Assembly (NCBI GenBank): GCA_011525065.1 | Contig: WTIY01000260.1 | Coordinates: 1-24,594, forward strand | Direction: 5' to 3' | Length of the DNA stretch: 24,594 nucleotides | From: Flavobacteriales bacterium | Lineage (GTDB): Bacteria; Bacteroidota; Bacteroidia; Flavobacteriales; Flavobacteriaceae | Shown: one piece after another, positions 8,687-16,782 of the stretch | Numbering within the stretch: the stretch's first letter is position 1 | Layout: each line of letters opens with the position of its first letter | Made by a program: the position numbers and the translations under genes | The notes under the pieces: model-generated | The model's database searches: none | What the model was told of the DNA's origin: nothing | What the model saw: only the letters and a program-made list of their open reading frames with translations

Positions 8687-10141
8687 ATGGCGTCGCATTA
8701 CGAAGCACCTATTAGAAGACCCCTAGTTACGGGAGACAAGACCTACCACGACGTGACTGTCGATGTAGCGGCTCCAGTAGAGGGCAAGGCCAATAAGTCT
8801 TGGTGGATAGTCTTTACCATCGCTCTTACCGCATTTTTATGGGGCCTAGGGTGTATCATTTACACCATTTCCACTGGAATTGGGGTATGGGGACTGAACA
8901 AGACGGTTAACTGGGCATGGGACATCACCAACTTCGTTTGGTGGGTCGGAATCGGTCACGCAGGAACGCTGATTTCAGCAGTTCTTCTTTTGTTCCGTCA
9001 AAAGTGGCGTATGGCCATCAACCGCTCGGCAGAGGCCATGACGATTTTCTCGGTAATTCAAGCAGGATTATTCCCAATCATCCACATGGGACGTCCTTGG
9101 TTGGCTTATTGGGTACTGCCCATTCCAAATCAATTTGGTTCGTTATGGGTGAACTTTAATTCACCACTGTTGTGGGACGTGTTTGCGATTTCGACCTATC
9201 TGTCGGTCTCACTGGTGTTCTGGTGGACGGGCTTGTTGCCTGATTTTGCCATGATTCGCGATCGTGCCATCACACCATTTACCAAAAGAGTGTACAGCAT
9301 TTTGTCTTTTGGATGGAGTGGACGCGCTAAGGATTGGCAGAGGTTTGAGGAAGTTTCTTTGGTTCTTGCTGGTTTAGCAACGCCTCTTGTTCTCTCGGTA
9401 CACACCATTGTATCTTTTGACTTTGCTACTTCGGTAATTCCCGGTTGGCACACCACGATTTTCCCACCCTACTTTGTGGCTGGTGCGATTTTCTCAGGGT
9501 TTGCTATGGTGAATACCCTACTCATTATAATGCGTAAAGTTTCCAATCTTGAAAACTACATTACCATACAGCACATTGAATTGATGAACATTGTGATCAT
9601 GATCACGGGTTCTATTGTTGGGGTTGCCTACATTACTGAGCTATTCATCGCCTGGTACTCTGGTGTTGAATACGAGCAATACGCGTTTTTGAATCGTGCC
9701 ACGGGTCCTTATTGGTGGGCCTATTGGTCGATGATGACCTGTAATGTTTTTTCACCTCAATTTATGTGGTTCAAAAAATTACGGACCAGCATCATGTTCT
9801 CCTTCTTCATTTCGATCGTGGTAAACATCGGTATGTGGTTTGAGCGATTTGTGATTATTGTGACCTCATTGCACCGTGATTACTTGACCTCATCTTGGAC
9901 CATGTTTTCACCCACATTTGTGGACATTGGCATTTTTATCGGAACCATTGGATTCTTCTTTGTACTGTTCTTGCTTTACTCAAGAACCTTCCCAGTGATT
10001 GCGCAGGCAGAGGTTAAATCAATTTTAAAGACTTCGGGAAGCACCTACAAGACGTTACGTCAAACCAAAGGAGACGACGCAAAACATTATGTGATGCCAA
10101 AGGCAAAAAAAGCTAAAGGCAAAAACTCTAAAAAAAGTTAA
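8687..10141 (+). CDS. actC: Alternative complex III subunit ActC, NrfD-like membrane protein
   Basis: Integral membrane subunit of the NrfD/PsrC family (484 residues, about ten hydrophobic segments). In ACIII it sits against ActB and forms the quinol-binding part that takes electrons to the iron-sulfur clusters. Visible family features include WDITNFVWWVGIGHAGT in the second membrane segment and the paired HMGRPWLAYW and NFNSPLLWD stretches. Its C-terminus is a short Lys-rich tail (KAKKAKGKNSKKS) after the last helix. The ATG at 8687 gives an N-terminal soluble segment beginning MASHYEAPIRRP. The next gene, actD, starts two bases after this stop codon, suggesting translational coupling. Confidence 0.95.
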   Translation: MASHYEAPIRRPLVTGDKTYHDVTVDVAAPVEGKANKSWWIVFTIALTAFLWGLGCIIYTISTGIGVWGLNKTVNWAWDITNFVWWVGIGHAGTLISAVLLLFRQKWRMAINRSAEAMTIFSVIQAGLFPIIHMGRPWLAYWVLPIPNQFGSLWVNFNSPLLWDVFAISTYLSVSLVFWWTGLLPDFAMIRDRAITPFTKRVYSILSFGWSGRAKDWQRFEEVSLVLAGLATPLVLSVHTIVSFDFATSVIPGWHTTIFPPYFVAGAIFSGFAMVNTLLIIMRKVSNLENYITIQHIELMNIVIMITGSIVGVAYITELFIAWYSGVEYEQYAFLNRATGPYWWAYWSMMTCNVFSPQFMWFKKLRTSIMFSFFISIVVNIGMWFERFVIIVTSLHRDYLTSSWTMFSPTFVDIGIFIGTIGFFFVLFLLYSRTFPVIAQAEVKSILKTSGSTYKTLRQTKGDDAKHYVMPKAKKAKGKNSKKS

Positions 10142-10143
10142 TT

Positions 10144-10680
10144 ATGGCTTCAAAAGTAATTCACGCGCTCTACAATGACGACGATATTCTAATGAACGCC
10201 GTCAAAACGGTTCGTGCAGAGCACTATCATATCGAGGAAGTTTACACGCCATTTCCGGTTCACGGGCTCGATAAGGCCATGGGACTTGAAGGAACGAGAA
10301 TTGCCATTACATCCTTTATGTATGGCGTGGTGGGATTGACCGTAGCCATACTGATGATGAATTTTATCATGATTGAGGATTGGCCCCAAGATATTGGTGG
10401 AAAGCCGAGCTTCAGTTATTTGGAAAACATGCCAGCATTTGTCCCCATCATGTTTGAAATGACCGTATTTTTTGCAGCGCATTTGATGGTGATTACCTTT
10501 TACATGCGGAGCAAACTTTGGCCCTTCAAAAAGGCTGAGAATCCTGACCCAAGAACTACAGACGATCACTTTTTAATGGCGATTGACGCAGGTCATGGCG
10601 ATGTAAAGGCCATGATGAAGGTATTGGAAGCAACCGGTGCTGTAGAATTAAATATAGTTGAACAAGAGCAAGCCCATTAA
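10144..10680 (+). CDS. actD: Alternative complex III subunit ActD, DUF3341 protein
   Basis: Small membrane subunit of ACIII (178 residues, DUF3341 family). An N-terminal soluble part carries the family motif YTPFPVHGLD (about residues 38-47). It is followed by two transmembrane segments (about 56-78 and 97-118) and a C-terminal soluble segment ending in an acidic stretch. Its role in the complex is structural as far as is known; no cofactor-binding motif is visible. It is separated by two bases from actC and one base from actE, so expression is very probably coupled to both. Confidence 0.93.
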   Translation: MASKVIHALYNDDDILMNAVKTVRAEHYHIEEVYTPFPVHGLDKAMGLEGTRIAITSFMYGVVGLTVAILMMNFIMIEDWPQDIGGKPSFSYLENMPAFVPIMFEMTVFFAAHLMVITFYMRSKLWPFKKAENPDPRTTDDHFLMAIDAGHGDVKAMMKVLEATGAVELNIVEQEQAH

Positions 10681-10681
10681 T

Positions 10682-11275
10682 ATGAAGAATACCATACAAT
10701 TCACGATAATGATAGTGGCGGCGATGACCATGAGCTCGTGCTTTGACTCGTCTAAACCAAATTATCAATACATGCCGAATATGTATGAGCCTGTTGGTTA
10801 CGAAACCTATGGGGCATACGAGGTATTTCCTTCCGGTCAAGAGGCCATGTTGCCTGTTTCCGGAACTGTACCAAGAGGATGGGAGCCTTATGATTATCCA
10901 GACACCACCGAGGGTCTCAATGATGCTAAGGCTAATCTAAAAAATCCTTTAGCAGTCACTGAGCAGAGCCTGTCAAAAGGAAAAGAGCTGTATGACATTT
11001 ACTGTGCAGTTTGTCACGGTGAAAAGGGCGATGGACAAGGAATTTTAATGAAGCGTAAAAAAATACTCGGTATTCCGAGTTATGCCGACCCGGGTCGTTT
11101 GATTACCGAAGGTGGGGTCTATCACGTTCAGATGTACGGTCTGAATTCGATGGGATCCTATGCCTCTCAAACCAATCAGGAGGAACGATGGGCCATCACG
11201 CAACACGTTATGAATTTGAAGGCAGCGCTTGAGGGCACACCATTGCTCGAGCCGGAATCTGAAATAAAACAATAG
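10682..11275 (+). CDS. actE: Alternative complex III subunit ActE, monohaem cytochrome c lipoprotein
   Basis: Monohaem cytochrome c of ACIII, 197 residues from the ATG at 10682. The N-terminus is a lipoprotein signal peptide ending in the lipobox MSSC with C20 as the lipidated residue, so the mature protein should be membrane-anchored on the periplasmic face. One haem-binding motif, CAVCH, begins at C108, followed by GEKGDGQG as is usual for class I cytochromes. Its haem is thought to relay electrons with the ActA haems. An in-frame TTG at 10658 would extend it upstream into actD, but this would bury the signal peptide, so the ATG one base after the actD stop is preferred. Confidence 0.94.
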   Translation: MKNTIQFTIMIVAAMTMSSCFDSSKPNYQYMPNMYEPVGYETYGAYEVFPSGQEAMLPVSGTVPRGWEPYDYPDTTEGLNDAKANLKNPLAVTEQSLSKGKELYDIYCAVCHGEKGDGQGILMKRKKILGIPSYADPGRLITEGGVYHVQMYGLNSMGSYASQTNQEERWAITQHVMNLKAALEGTPLLEPESEIKQ

Positions 11276-11297
11276 GATAAAGAGAATCGTAAGAGAT

Positions 11298-12722
11298 ATG
11301 TACACGCTACCCAATAAATTAAAAGTTTTTGCATTGGTTTTTATGGTTTTAGGAGCCGTAGGAATCGTTGCAGGTTTTTTATCTGCGCCAAAAACCACAG
11401 AGGATGTTGCGGCCATGATGGCTGATGCACATCACGGAGATGGTCATGGCGATGCAGAAGCGCATCACGGAGATGGTCACGGCGAGGTAGAGGCCACACA
11501 CCATTCTGGTGAGTCGCACCATGGCACTGAGTCCCATGCTGCCTCAGAGGATCACCACGGTGAAGAGATGACCCACGAGCACGCTCAAGCGGACCCACAT
11601 CAAGAGCACCTAGAGCACGTGATGCATCAGTTGCAAAATCGGCCTTGGTCTGCGCTTTATATCGCATCCTTCTTCTTTTTTATGATTGCTTTAGGGGCCT
11701 TGGCCTTTTATGCCATTCAATATGCAGCTCAAGCGGGTTGGTCCCCAATTTTGTTTCGGGTTATGGAAGGGATTACCGGCTATTTACCGGTGGCCTCGGT
11801 ATTGGTCTTTGTTTTGCTTCTGGCATCAGCCTTCCACTTCAACCACATTTTTCATTGGATGGATCCCGAATTGGTGAATCCTGAGAGTGCCCATTACGAT
11901 AAAATCATCGCTGGAAAGAGCGGTTATTTAAATGTTCCGTTTTTCTTGATCCGTGCGCTGTTCTTTCTACTGGGTTGGAATGCTTATCGCTGGTTGTCTA
12001 GAAAATATTCGTTGGCTGACGATACGGCCGAAGACCAGAGCTTTTTTAAGAAAAACTTCAAATTATCCGCTGGATTTTTGGTGTTCTTTATCGTGACTGA
12101 GTCCATCATGTCGTGGGACTGGATCATGAGTTTTGATCCGCACTGGTTCAGTACCTTATTCGGTTGGTATGTATTTGCAGGAATGATGGTGTGTGCCATT
12201 ACCGTAATTGCCCTGGTCACCATCTACCTGAAATCACAAGGTTATATGGAAGAGGTTAACGACAGCCACATACACGATTTGGCCAAGTTCATGTTTGGCT
12301 TTAGTATTTTTTGGACCTACCTATGGTTCTCGCAATTCATGTTGATTTGGTATGCCGATATCCCAGAGGAAGTGACTTATTTTGTCACGCGGATCGAACA
12401 GTATAAATTGCCATTTTTCGGCATGATCGCCATGAACTTTGTCTTTCCCTTGCTGTTACTCATGAACAGTGATTACAAGCGAGTGAATTGGTTTGTAGTC
12501 ATGGCTGGAATTGTGATTTTAGCGGGGCATTATTTGGATGTATTTAACATGGTAATGCCGGCTACAGTTGGAGAAAGTTGGACCATCGGTGTTCCTGAAT
12601 TAGGTGCGCTGATGTTCTTCTTTGGACTCTTTATTTATGTGGTGTTCACGACTTTAACTAAGGCGCCACTGGTTCCAAAGAACAACCCATTTATTAAGGA
12701 GAGTAAGCATTTTCATTATTAA
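11298..12722 (+). CDS. actF: Alternative complex III subunit ActF, membrane protein with His-rich loop
   Basis: Second NrfD-like integral membrane subunit of ACIII (474 residues), homologous in fold to ActC and thought to take part in proton translocation rather than direct contact with ActB. After a first membrane segment (about residues 8-30), a soluble loop (about 44-113) holds 19 histidines within 70 residues and includes two 11-residue repeats. About nine more membrane helices follow. Recognisable family stretches include NRPWSALYIASFFFF, the helix containing SAFHFNHIFHWMDPE and ESIMSWDWIMSFDPHWFST. The latter two are typical of ActF-type quinol:cytochrome c oxidoreductase subunits. The ATG at 11298 starts 22 bases after actE, and coxB follows 24 bases later. 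Confidence 0.94.
   Translation: MYTLPNKLKVFALVFMVLGAVGIVAGFLSAPKTTEDVAAMMADAHHGDGHGDAEAHHGDGHGEVEATHHSGESHHGTESHAASEDHHGEEMTHEHAQADPHQEHLEHVMHQLQNRPWSALYIASFFFFMIALGALAFYAIQYAAQAGWSPILFRVMEGITGYLPVASVLVFVLLLASAFHFNHIFHWMDPELVNPESAHYDKIIAGKSGYLNVPFFLIRALFFLLGWNAYRWLSRKYSLADDTAEDQSFFKKNFKLSAGFLVFFIVTESIMSWDWIMSFDPHWFSTLFGWYVFAGMMVCAITVIALVTIYLKSQGYMEEVNDSHIHDLAKFMFGFSIFWTYLWFSQFMLIWYADIPEEVTYFVTRIEQYKLPFFGMIAMNFVFPLLLLMNSDYKRVNWFVVMAGIVILAGHYLDVFNMVMPATVGESWTIGVPELGALMFFFGLFIYVVFTTLTKAPLVPKNNPFIKESKHFHY
11427..11492 (+). repeat. Two 33-nt tandem repeats in the His-rich loop of actF
   Basis: Bases 11427-11459 and 11460-11492 are near-identical 33-nt units encoding AHHGDGHGDAE and AHHGDGHGEVE (ActF residues 44-65). 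The first 26 bases of the two copies differ at only two positions, which suggests a recent duplication. Further His pairs downstream are not exact copies. Confidence 0.85.
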
Positions 12723-12746
12723 TTAAACGCATAAAGTAGACCTACG

Positions 12747-13808
12747 ATGACCGCATTTTTGATAGTACTTGTAATTGTTCTTTTTGGTGTCGCTCTATGG
12801 CAATTGGCCAAAATTTTTGAGCTGTCTAAGCCAAAATCGGATGCTGAGGATGAAATTGCCAACGATCAGGACAATCGAATCAATGGTAAGTTGATGCTTA
12901 TGTTTGTTGGATTCATTTATCTATTGGCGTTTATTTCGCATTATAAATGGAGTAAAGTTTTCTTGCCGCAGGCCGCTTCGGAGCACGGTGTGGATATCGA
13001 TCAATTGTGGTTGATCTCAATGGTTTTGATTTTCGTGGTTGGAATCATCACACAATGGCTTTTGCATTATTTCGCTTTTAAATACCACGGACGAAAAGGT
13101 CAAAAAGCAGTCTTTTTTGCCGATAACGACAAACTCGAATTCATTTGGACCATCATCCCAGTAATTGTTCTGGCGGGCCTTATCATCTACGGTTTGTTTA
13201 CCTGGTCAGACATCATGAATTTAGAACCGGATGAAGATCCGATGGTCGTTGAGCTATACGCCTATCAGTTTGATTGGCGTGCTCGATACAGTGGAGGAGA
13301 TAATGTATTGGGTGAGGCAAACGTTCGTCTGATTGAAGGCGCTAATGTTTTGGGGGTAGATTTGACCGACCCAAACAGTCAAGACGATGTTGTGGTTTCT
13401 GAACTGCATTTGCCTGTGGGTCAAAAAGTACTGTTCAAAATGCGCTCTCAAGATGTCTTGCACTCGGCTTACATGCCTCACTTTAGAGCACAAATGAACT
13501 GTGTGCCAGGAATGGTTACTCAATTTGCCTTTACACCGACCATGACTACGGAGGAAATGCGATTGAATGACGATATGGTGGCCAAAGTTCAGGACATTAA
13601 TCGCATCAGAAGAGAAAAGAGTAAAGAATTAATGGCTAAAGGAGAAGAAGCCTTAGAGCCCTATGAATTCGATTACTTACTATTGTGTAATAAAATATGT
13701 GGAAACAATCACTATAACATGCAGATGAAGATTGTGGTTGAGTCCCAAGAAGATTACGAGGCTTGGCTTGCAGAGCAAGGTTCTGTCGCCCAAACTCTAG
13801 TTCAATAA
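12747..13808 (+). CDS. coxB: Cytochrome c oxidase subunit II
   Basis: Subunit II of a haem-copper oxidase, which holds the binuclear CuA centre that receives electrons and passes them to subunit I. It has 353 residues. About four hydrophobic segments precede the cupredoxin domain (one at the extreme N-terminus, then near 50-68, 85-110 and 130-150), more than the two of the canonical protein. CuA ligands are present with normal spacing: H239 (DVLHS), then C314, C318, H322 and M325 in CNKICGNNHYNM. The position that is Glu in the canonical protein (backbone ligand) is K316. The usual electron-entry Trp of the YQWYW motif is F175 here (YQFDW). It lies between actF and coxA, which indicates that ACIII feeds this oxidase. 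Confidence 0.96.
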   Translation: MTAFLIVLVIVLFGVALWQLAKIFELSKPKSDAEDEIANDQDNRINGKLMLMFVGFIYLLAFISHYKWSKVFLPQAASEHGVDIDQLWLISMVLIFVVGIITQWLLHYFAFKYHGRKGQKAVFFADNDKLEFIWTIIPVIVLAGLIIYGLFTWSDIMNLEPDEDPMVVELYAYQFDWRARYSGGDNVLGEANVRLIEGANVLGVDLTDPNSQDDVVVSELHLPVGQKVLFKMRSQDVLHSAYMPHFRAQMNCVPGMVTQFAFTPTMTTEEMRLNDDMVAKVQDINRIRREKSKELMAKGEEALEPYEFDYLLLCNKICGNNHYNMQMKIVVESQEDYEAWLAEQGSVAQTLVQ

Positions 13809-13827
13809 CTAAATAAGTAGCATAGAT

Positions 13828-15654
13828 ATGTCAGTACACGCACACGAGTTATCAGCAGAGCATCAGGAGGATCACGGACATCATCACAAGGAGACTTTTG
13901 TCACCAAGTACATTTTTAGTCAAGATCATAAAATGATCTCTAAGCAATACCTGATTACGGGATTGTTTATGGGAATCATCGGGATTGGGATGTCTCTTAT
14001 TTTTAGAATGCAGTTGGCTTGGCCAGACAAGCAATTTCCAATTTATGAGGTCTTGCTCGGTAAATGGGGCTTAGATGGCGTCATGGATCCTAGCGTTTAT
14101 TTGGCGCTGGTGACCATTCACGGAACCATAATGGTCTTTTTTGTCCTTACCGCTGGACTGAGTGGAACGTTTAGTAATCTACTCATTCCATTACAGATTG
14201 GTGCTCGAGATATGGCTTCGGGCTTTCTCAATATGATCTCTTACTGGCTGTTCTTTTTATCGAGCTTGATCATGGTTCTATCCTTGTTTGTCGAGGCTGG
14301 ACCAGCTTCAGCGGGTTGGACGATATATCCACCTCTTAGTGCCTTGCCGCAGGCGATTCCAGGATCAGGTGCAGGGATGACGCTATGGCTTGTGTCAATG
14401 GCTATTTTCATTGCCTCTTCCTTATTGGGGTCACTAAACTACATTGTAACTGTCATAAACTTGCGTACAAAAGGCATGTCCATGACGCGTTTGCCGTTGA
14501 CGATTTGGGCGTTCTTTGTGACGGCTATAATCGGTGTTGTTTCTTTCCCAGTTTTATTGTCTGCAGCCCTTATGCTGATCATGGATCGCAGCTTTGGGAC
14601 CTCGTTCTTTTTGAGTGATATTTATATTGCCGGTGAAGTATTGCATCATCAAGGGGGATCTCCAGTGCTTTACGAACACTTATTTTGGTTCTTAGGTCAC
14701 CCGGAGGTTTACATTGTTCTTCTGCCGGCTTTAGGAATCACCTCTGAAGTGATTGCGACTAACGCGAGAAAACCAATTTTTGGTTACCGAGCAATGGTGG
14801 CGTCAATTTTGGCCATTGCCTTTTTGTCGACCATTGTATGGGGACACCACATGTTCATCTCAGGAATGAATCCGTTTTTAGGATCGGTATTTACCTTCAC
14901 GACCCTTTTGATTGCGATTCCTTCTGCAGTAAAAGCCTTTAACTACATCACCACCCTTTGGAAAGGGAATTTACAATTGAATCCTGCCATGTTGTTTTCC
15001 ATAGGTTTGGTCTCTACCTTCATCACGGGTGGACTTACCGGAATCATCCTTGGGGATAGTGCGTTAGACATTAACGTTCACGACACTTATTTCGTTGTGG
15101 CTCACTTCCACTTGGTTATGGGGATTTCGGCGCTCTATGGATTGTTTGCGGGGGTGTATCATTGGTTTCCAAAAATGTTTGAGGGACGCATGATGAATAA
15201 AAACTTAGGGTACGTTCATTTCTGGGTGACTGCCATCGGTGCTTACGGGGTGTTCTTCCCGATGCACTTTATTGGTATGGCTGGTTTGCCAAGACGTTAT
15301 TACACCAATACTGCTTTTCCTTACTTCGATGATTTGGCCGATGTGAATGTAATCATTACCATTTTTGCCTTCATCGCTGCTGCGGCTCAATTGGTGTTCT
15401 TATATAATTTTATTTCATCGATGTTCTTTGGCAAGATTGGACCAAAAAATCCATGGAAATCTACCACCTTAGAATGGACCGCAGAGGTCAAGCACATTCA
15501 CGGAAACTGGGATGGGCCGATACCGTCCGTTCACCGTTGGGCTTATGATTACAGCAAGCGCAATGAGGACGACAGTGACTATGTTGTTCCTGGACAAGAC
15601 TTTGTCCCTCAAGTCCTGCCATTACAGGATAAGGAAGAAGAAATGAATCATTAA
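13828..15654 (+). CDS. coxA: Cytochrome c oxidase subunit I (A1-type haem-copper oxidase)
   Basis: Catalytic subunit that reduces oxygen to water and pumps protons (608 residues, about 12 membrane helices). Ligands are all visible: low-spin haem H98 and H428, high-spin haem H426 (AHFH), and CuB ligands H291, H340 and H341, with Y295 of GHPEVY as the crosslinked Tyr. E293 in the GHPEVY motif places it in the A1 subfamily. Proton-path residues are retained: D128 and N135 (D path) and K369 (K path). The N-terminal tail is His-rich (HEDHGHHHK-like region within residues 4-21). It is the last gene of the operon; a strong terminator follows 17 bases after the stop. Subunits III and IV are not in this cluster. 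Confidence 0.98.
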   Translation: MSVHAHELSAEHQEDHGHHHKETFVTKYIFSQDHKMISKQYLITGLFMGIIGIGMSLIFRMQLAWPDKQFPIYEVLLGKWGLDGVMDPSVYLALVTIHGTIMVFFVLTAGLSGTFSNLLIPLQIGARDMASGFLNMISYWLFFLSSLIMVLSLFVEAGPASAGWTIYPPLSALPQAIPGSGAGMTLWLVSMAIFIASSLLGSLNYIVTVINLRTKGMSMTRLPLTIWAFFVTAIIGVVSFPVLLSAALMLIMDRSFGTSFFLSDIYIAGEVLHHQGGSPVLYEHLFWFLGHPEVYIVLLPALGITSEVIATNARKPIFGYRAMVASILAIAFLSTIVWGHHMFISGMNPFLGSVFTFTTLLIAIPSAVKAFNYITTLWKGNLQLNPAMLFSIGLVSTFITGGLTGIILGDSALDINVHDTYFVVAHFHLVMGISALYGLFAGVYHWFPKMFEGRMMNKNLGYVHFWVTAIGAYGVFFPMHFIGMAGLPRRYYTNTAFPYFDDLADVNVIITIFAFIAAAAQLVFLYNFISSMFFGKIGPKNPWKSTTLEWTAEVKHIHGNWDGPIPSVHRWAYDYSKRNEDDSDYVVPGQDFVPQVLPLQDKEEEMNH

Positions 15655-15671
15655 TCACGATTTAAAACATC

Positions 15672-15699
15672 AACCCCCACCAATTGTGGGGGTTTTTTT
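15672..15699 (+). terminator. Rho-independent terminator after coxA
   Basis: A 9-bp stem AACCCCCAC / GTGGGGGTT (15672-15680 with 15686-15694) with the 5-base loop CAATT. The stem runs into a run of seven T residues (15693-15699). It closes the act-cox transcription unit and separates it from ruvB. Confidence 0.92.
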
Positions 15700-15724
15700 A
15701 TGGTGGACGCTGGCCAACACTTTG

Positions 15725-15732
15725 TATATTTG
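15725..15732 (+). promoter_or_regulatory. Bacteroidetes-type -7 element for ruvB
   Basis: TATATTTG matches TAnnTTTG exactly and lies between the coxA terminator and ruvB. It ends only five bases before the ATG at 15738, so a start site 5-7 bases downstream would fall at or near the first base of the start codon. No good TTG lies at the -33 position. Confidence 0.55.
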
Positions 15733-15737
15733 TTTAT

Positions 15738-16766
15738 ATGAACGAGCATTTAGATCCTACCGACCAAAATCTATCCCCTCAAGAATTAGACCTTGAGAAA
15801 AAGCTCAGACCACTGAGCTTTGATGACTTTACCGGTCAAGATCAAGCCCTAGAAAATTTGAAGGTCTTTGTGGCCGCGGCGAATCAGCGAGAAGAGGCCT
15901 TGGATCATACGCTCTTTCACGGACCTCCAGGTCTAGGAAAAACTACACTTGCCCACATTCTGGCGAGCGAACTTGAAGTCGGCATTAAAGTAACCTCAGG
16001 GCCTGTTTTAGACAAGCCGGGGGATTTGGCTGGCTTGCTCACTAATCTCGAAGAACGCGATGTGCTTTTTATCGATGAGATCCATCGTCTCAGTCCGATT
16101 GTAGAAGAATATTTATACAGCGCAATGGAGGACTATAAGATCGATATAATGATCGAATCCGGTCCAAATGCAAGAACGGTTCAAATCACACTCAATCCTT
16201 TTACTCTTGTCGGTGCAACCACACGTTCTGGCTTACTCACCGCGCCAATGCGGGCAAGGTTTGGTATTTCTTCAAGATTGGAATATTACCGAACGGAGCT
16301 TTTGACCACCATCGTTCAGCGCAGCGCAGGAATCTTAGAGGTCGGGATTTCTATGGAGGCCGCCATTGAGATTGCGGGTCGTAGTCGTGGGACTCCGCGA
16401 ATCGCCAATGCACTGTTGCGCCGAGTGAGAGACTTTGCACAAATCAAGGGAGATGGACATATCGATATTGAGATTGCCAAATTTGCCTTAAAACAACTCA
16501 ATGTTGACGCCTTTGGTTTGGATGACATGGACAATAAAATCTTGACCACCATCATCGAAAAATTTAAGGGTGGCCCAGTTGGGATTACGACCCTTGCCAC
16601 TGCCGTCTCTGAAAGTGCTGAGACCATAGAGGAGGTCTATGAGCCATTTTTAATTCAACAAGGATTCATCGTTAGGACCCCTCGAGGGAGGCAGGTGACC
16701 GATTTTGCCTATCGTCATTTAGGCATGAGTCGACCCTCTGAACAAGGCGGGTTGTTTGGCGCATAA
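15738..16766 (+). CDS. ruvB: Holliday junction branch migration ATPase RuvB
   Basis: AAA+ motor that works with RuvA to drive branch migration of Holliday junctions during recombination and repair. It has 342 residues from the ATG at 15738, the normal family length. Walker A is GPPGLGKT at 62-69, Walker B is DEIH at 113-116, and the TTRSG segment contains R163. The C-terminal winged-helix region includes GGPVGITTLA and ends near RHLGM. An in-frame TTG at 15684 would reach into the coxA terminator and is rejected; MNEHLDPT is the usual start in related bacteria. queG follows 16 bases after the stop. ruvA lies about 3.4 kb downstream in a separate unit. Confidence 0.97.
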   Translation: MNEHLDPTDQNLSPQELDLEKKLRPLSFDDFTGQDQALENLKVFVAAANQREEALDHTLFHGPPGLGKTTLAHILASELEVGIKVTSGPVLDKPGDLAGLLTNLEERDVLFIDEIHRLSPIVEEYLYSAMEDYKIDIMIESGPNARTVQITLNPFTLVGATTRSGLLTAPMRARFGISSRLEYYRTELLTTIVQRSAGILEVGISMEAAIEIAGRSRGTPRIANALLRRVRDFAQIKGDGHIDIEIAKFALKQLNVDAFGLDDMDNKILTTIIEKFKGGPVGITTLATAVSESAETIEEVYEPFLIQQGFIVRTPRGRQVTDFAYRHLGMSRPSEQGGLFGA

Positions 16767-16782
16767 CGAGCCTTTTCTGGTC

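Noticed and set aside
10658..10681. In-frame TTG extension of actE
   Set aside because: It overlaps actD and would place charged residues before a normal lipoprotein signal peptide.
15684..15737. In-frame TTG extension of ruvB
   Set aside because: It would begin inside the coxA terminator loop and upstream of the promoter element, and adds residues absent from RuvB proteins.
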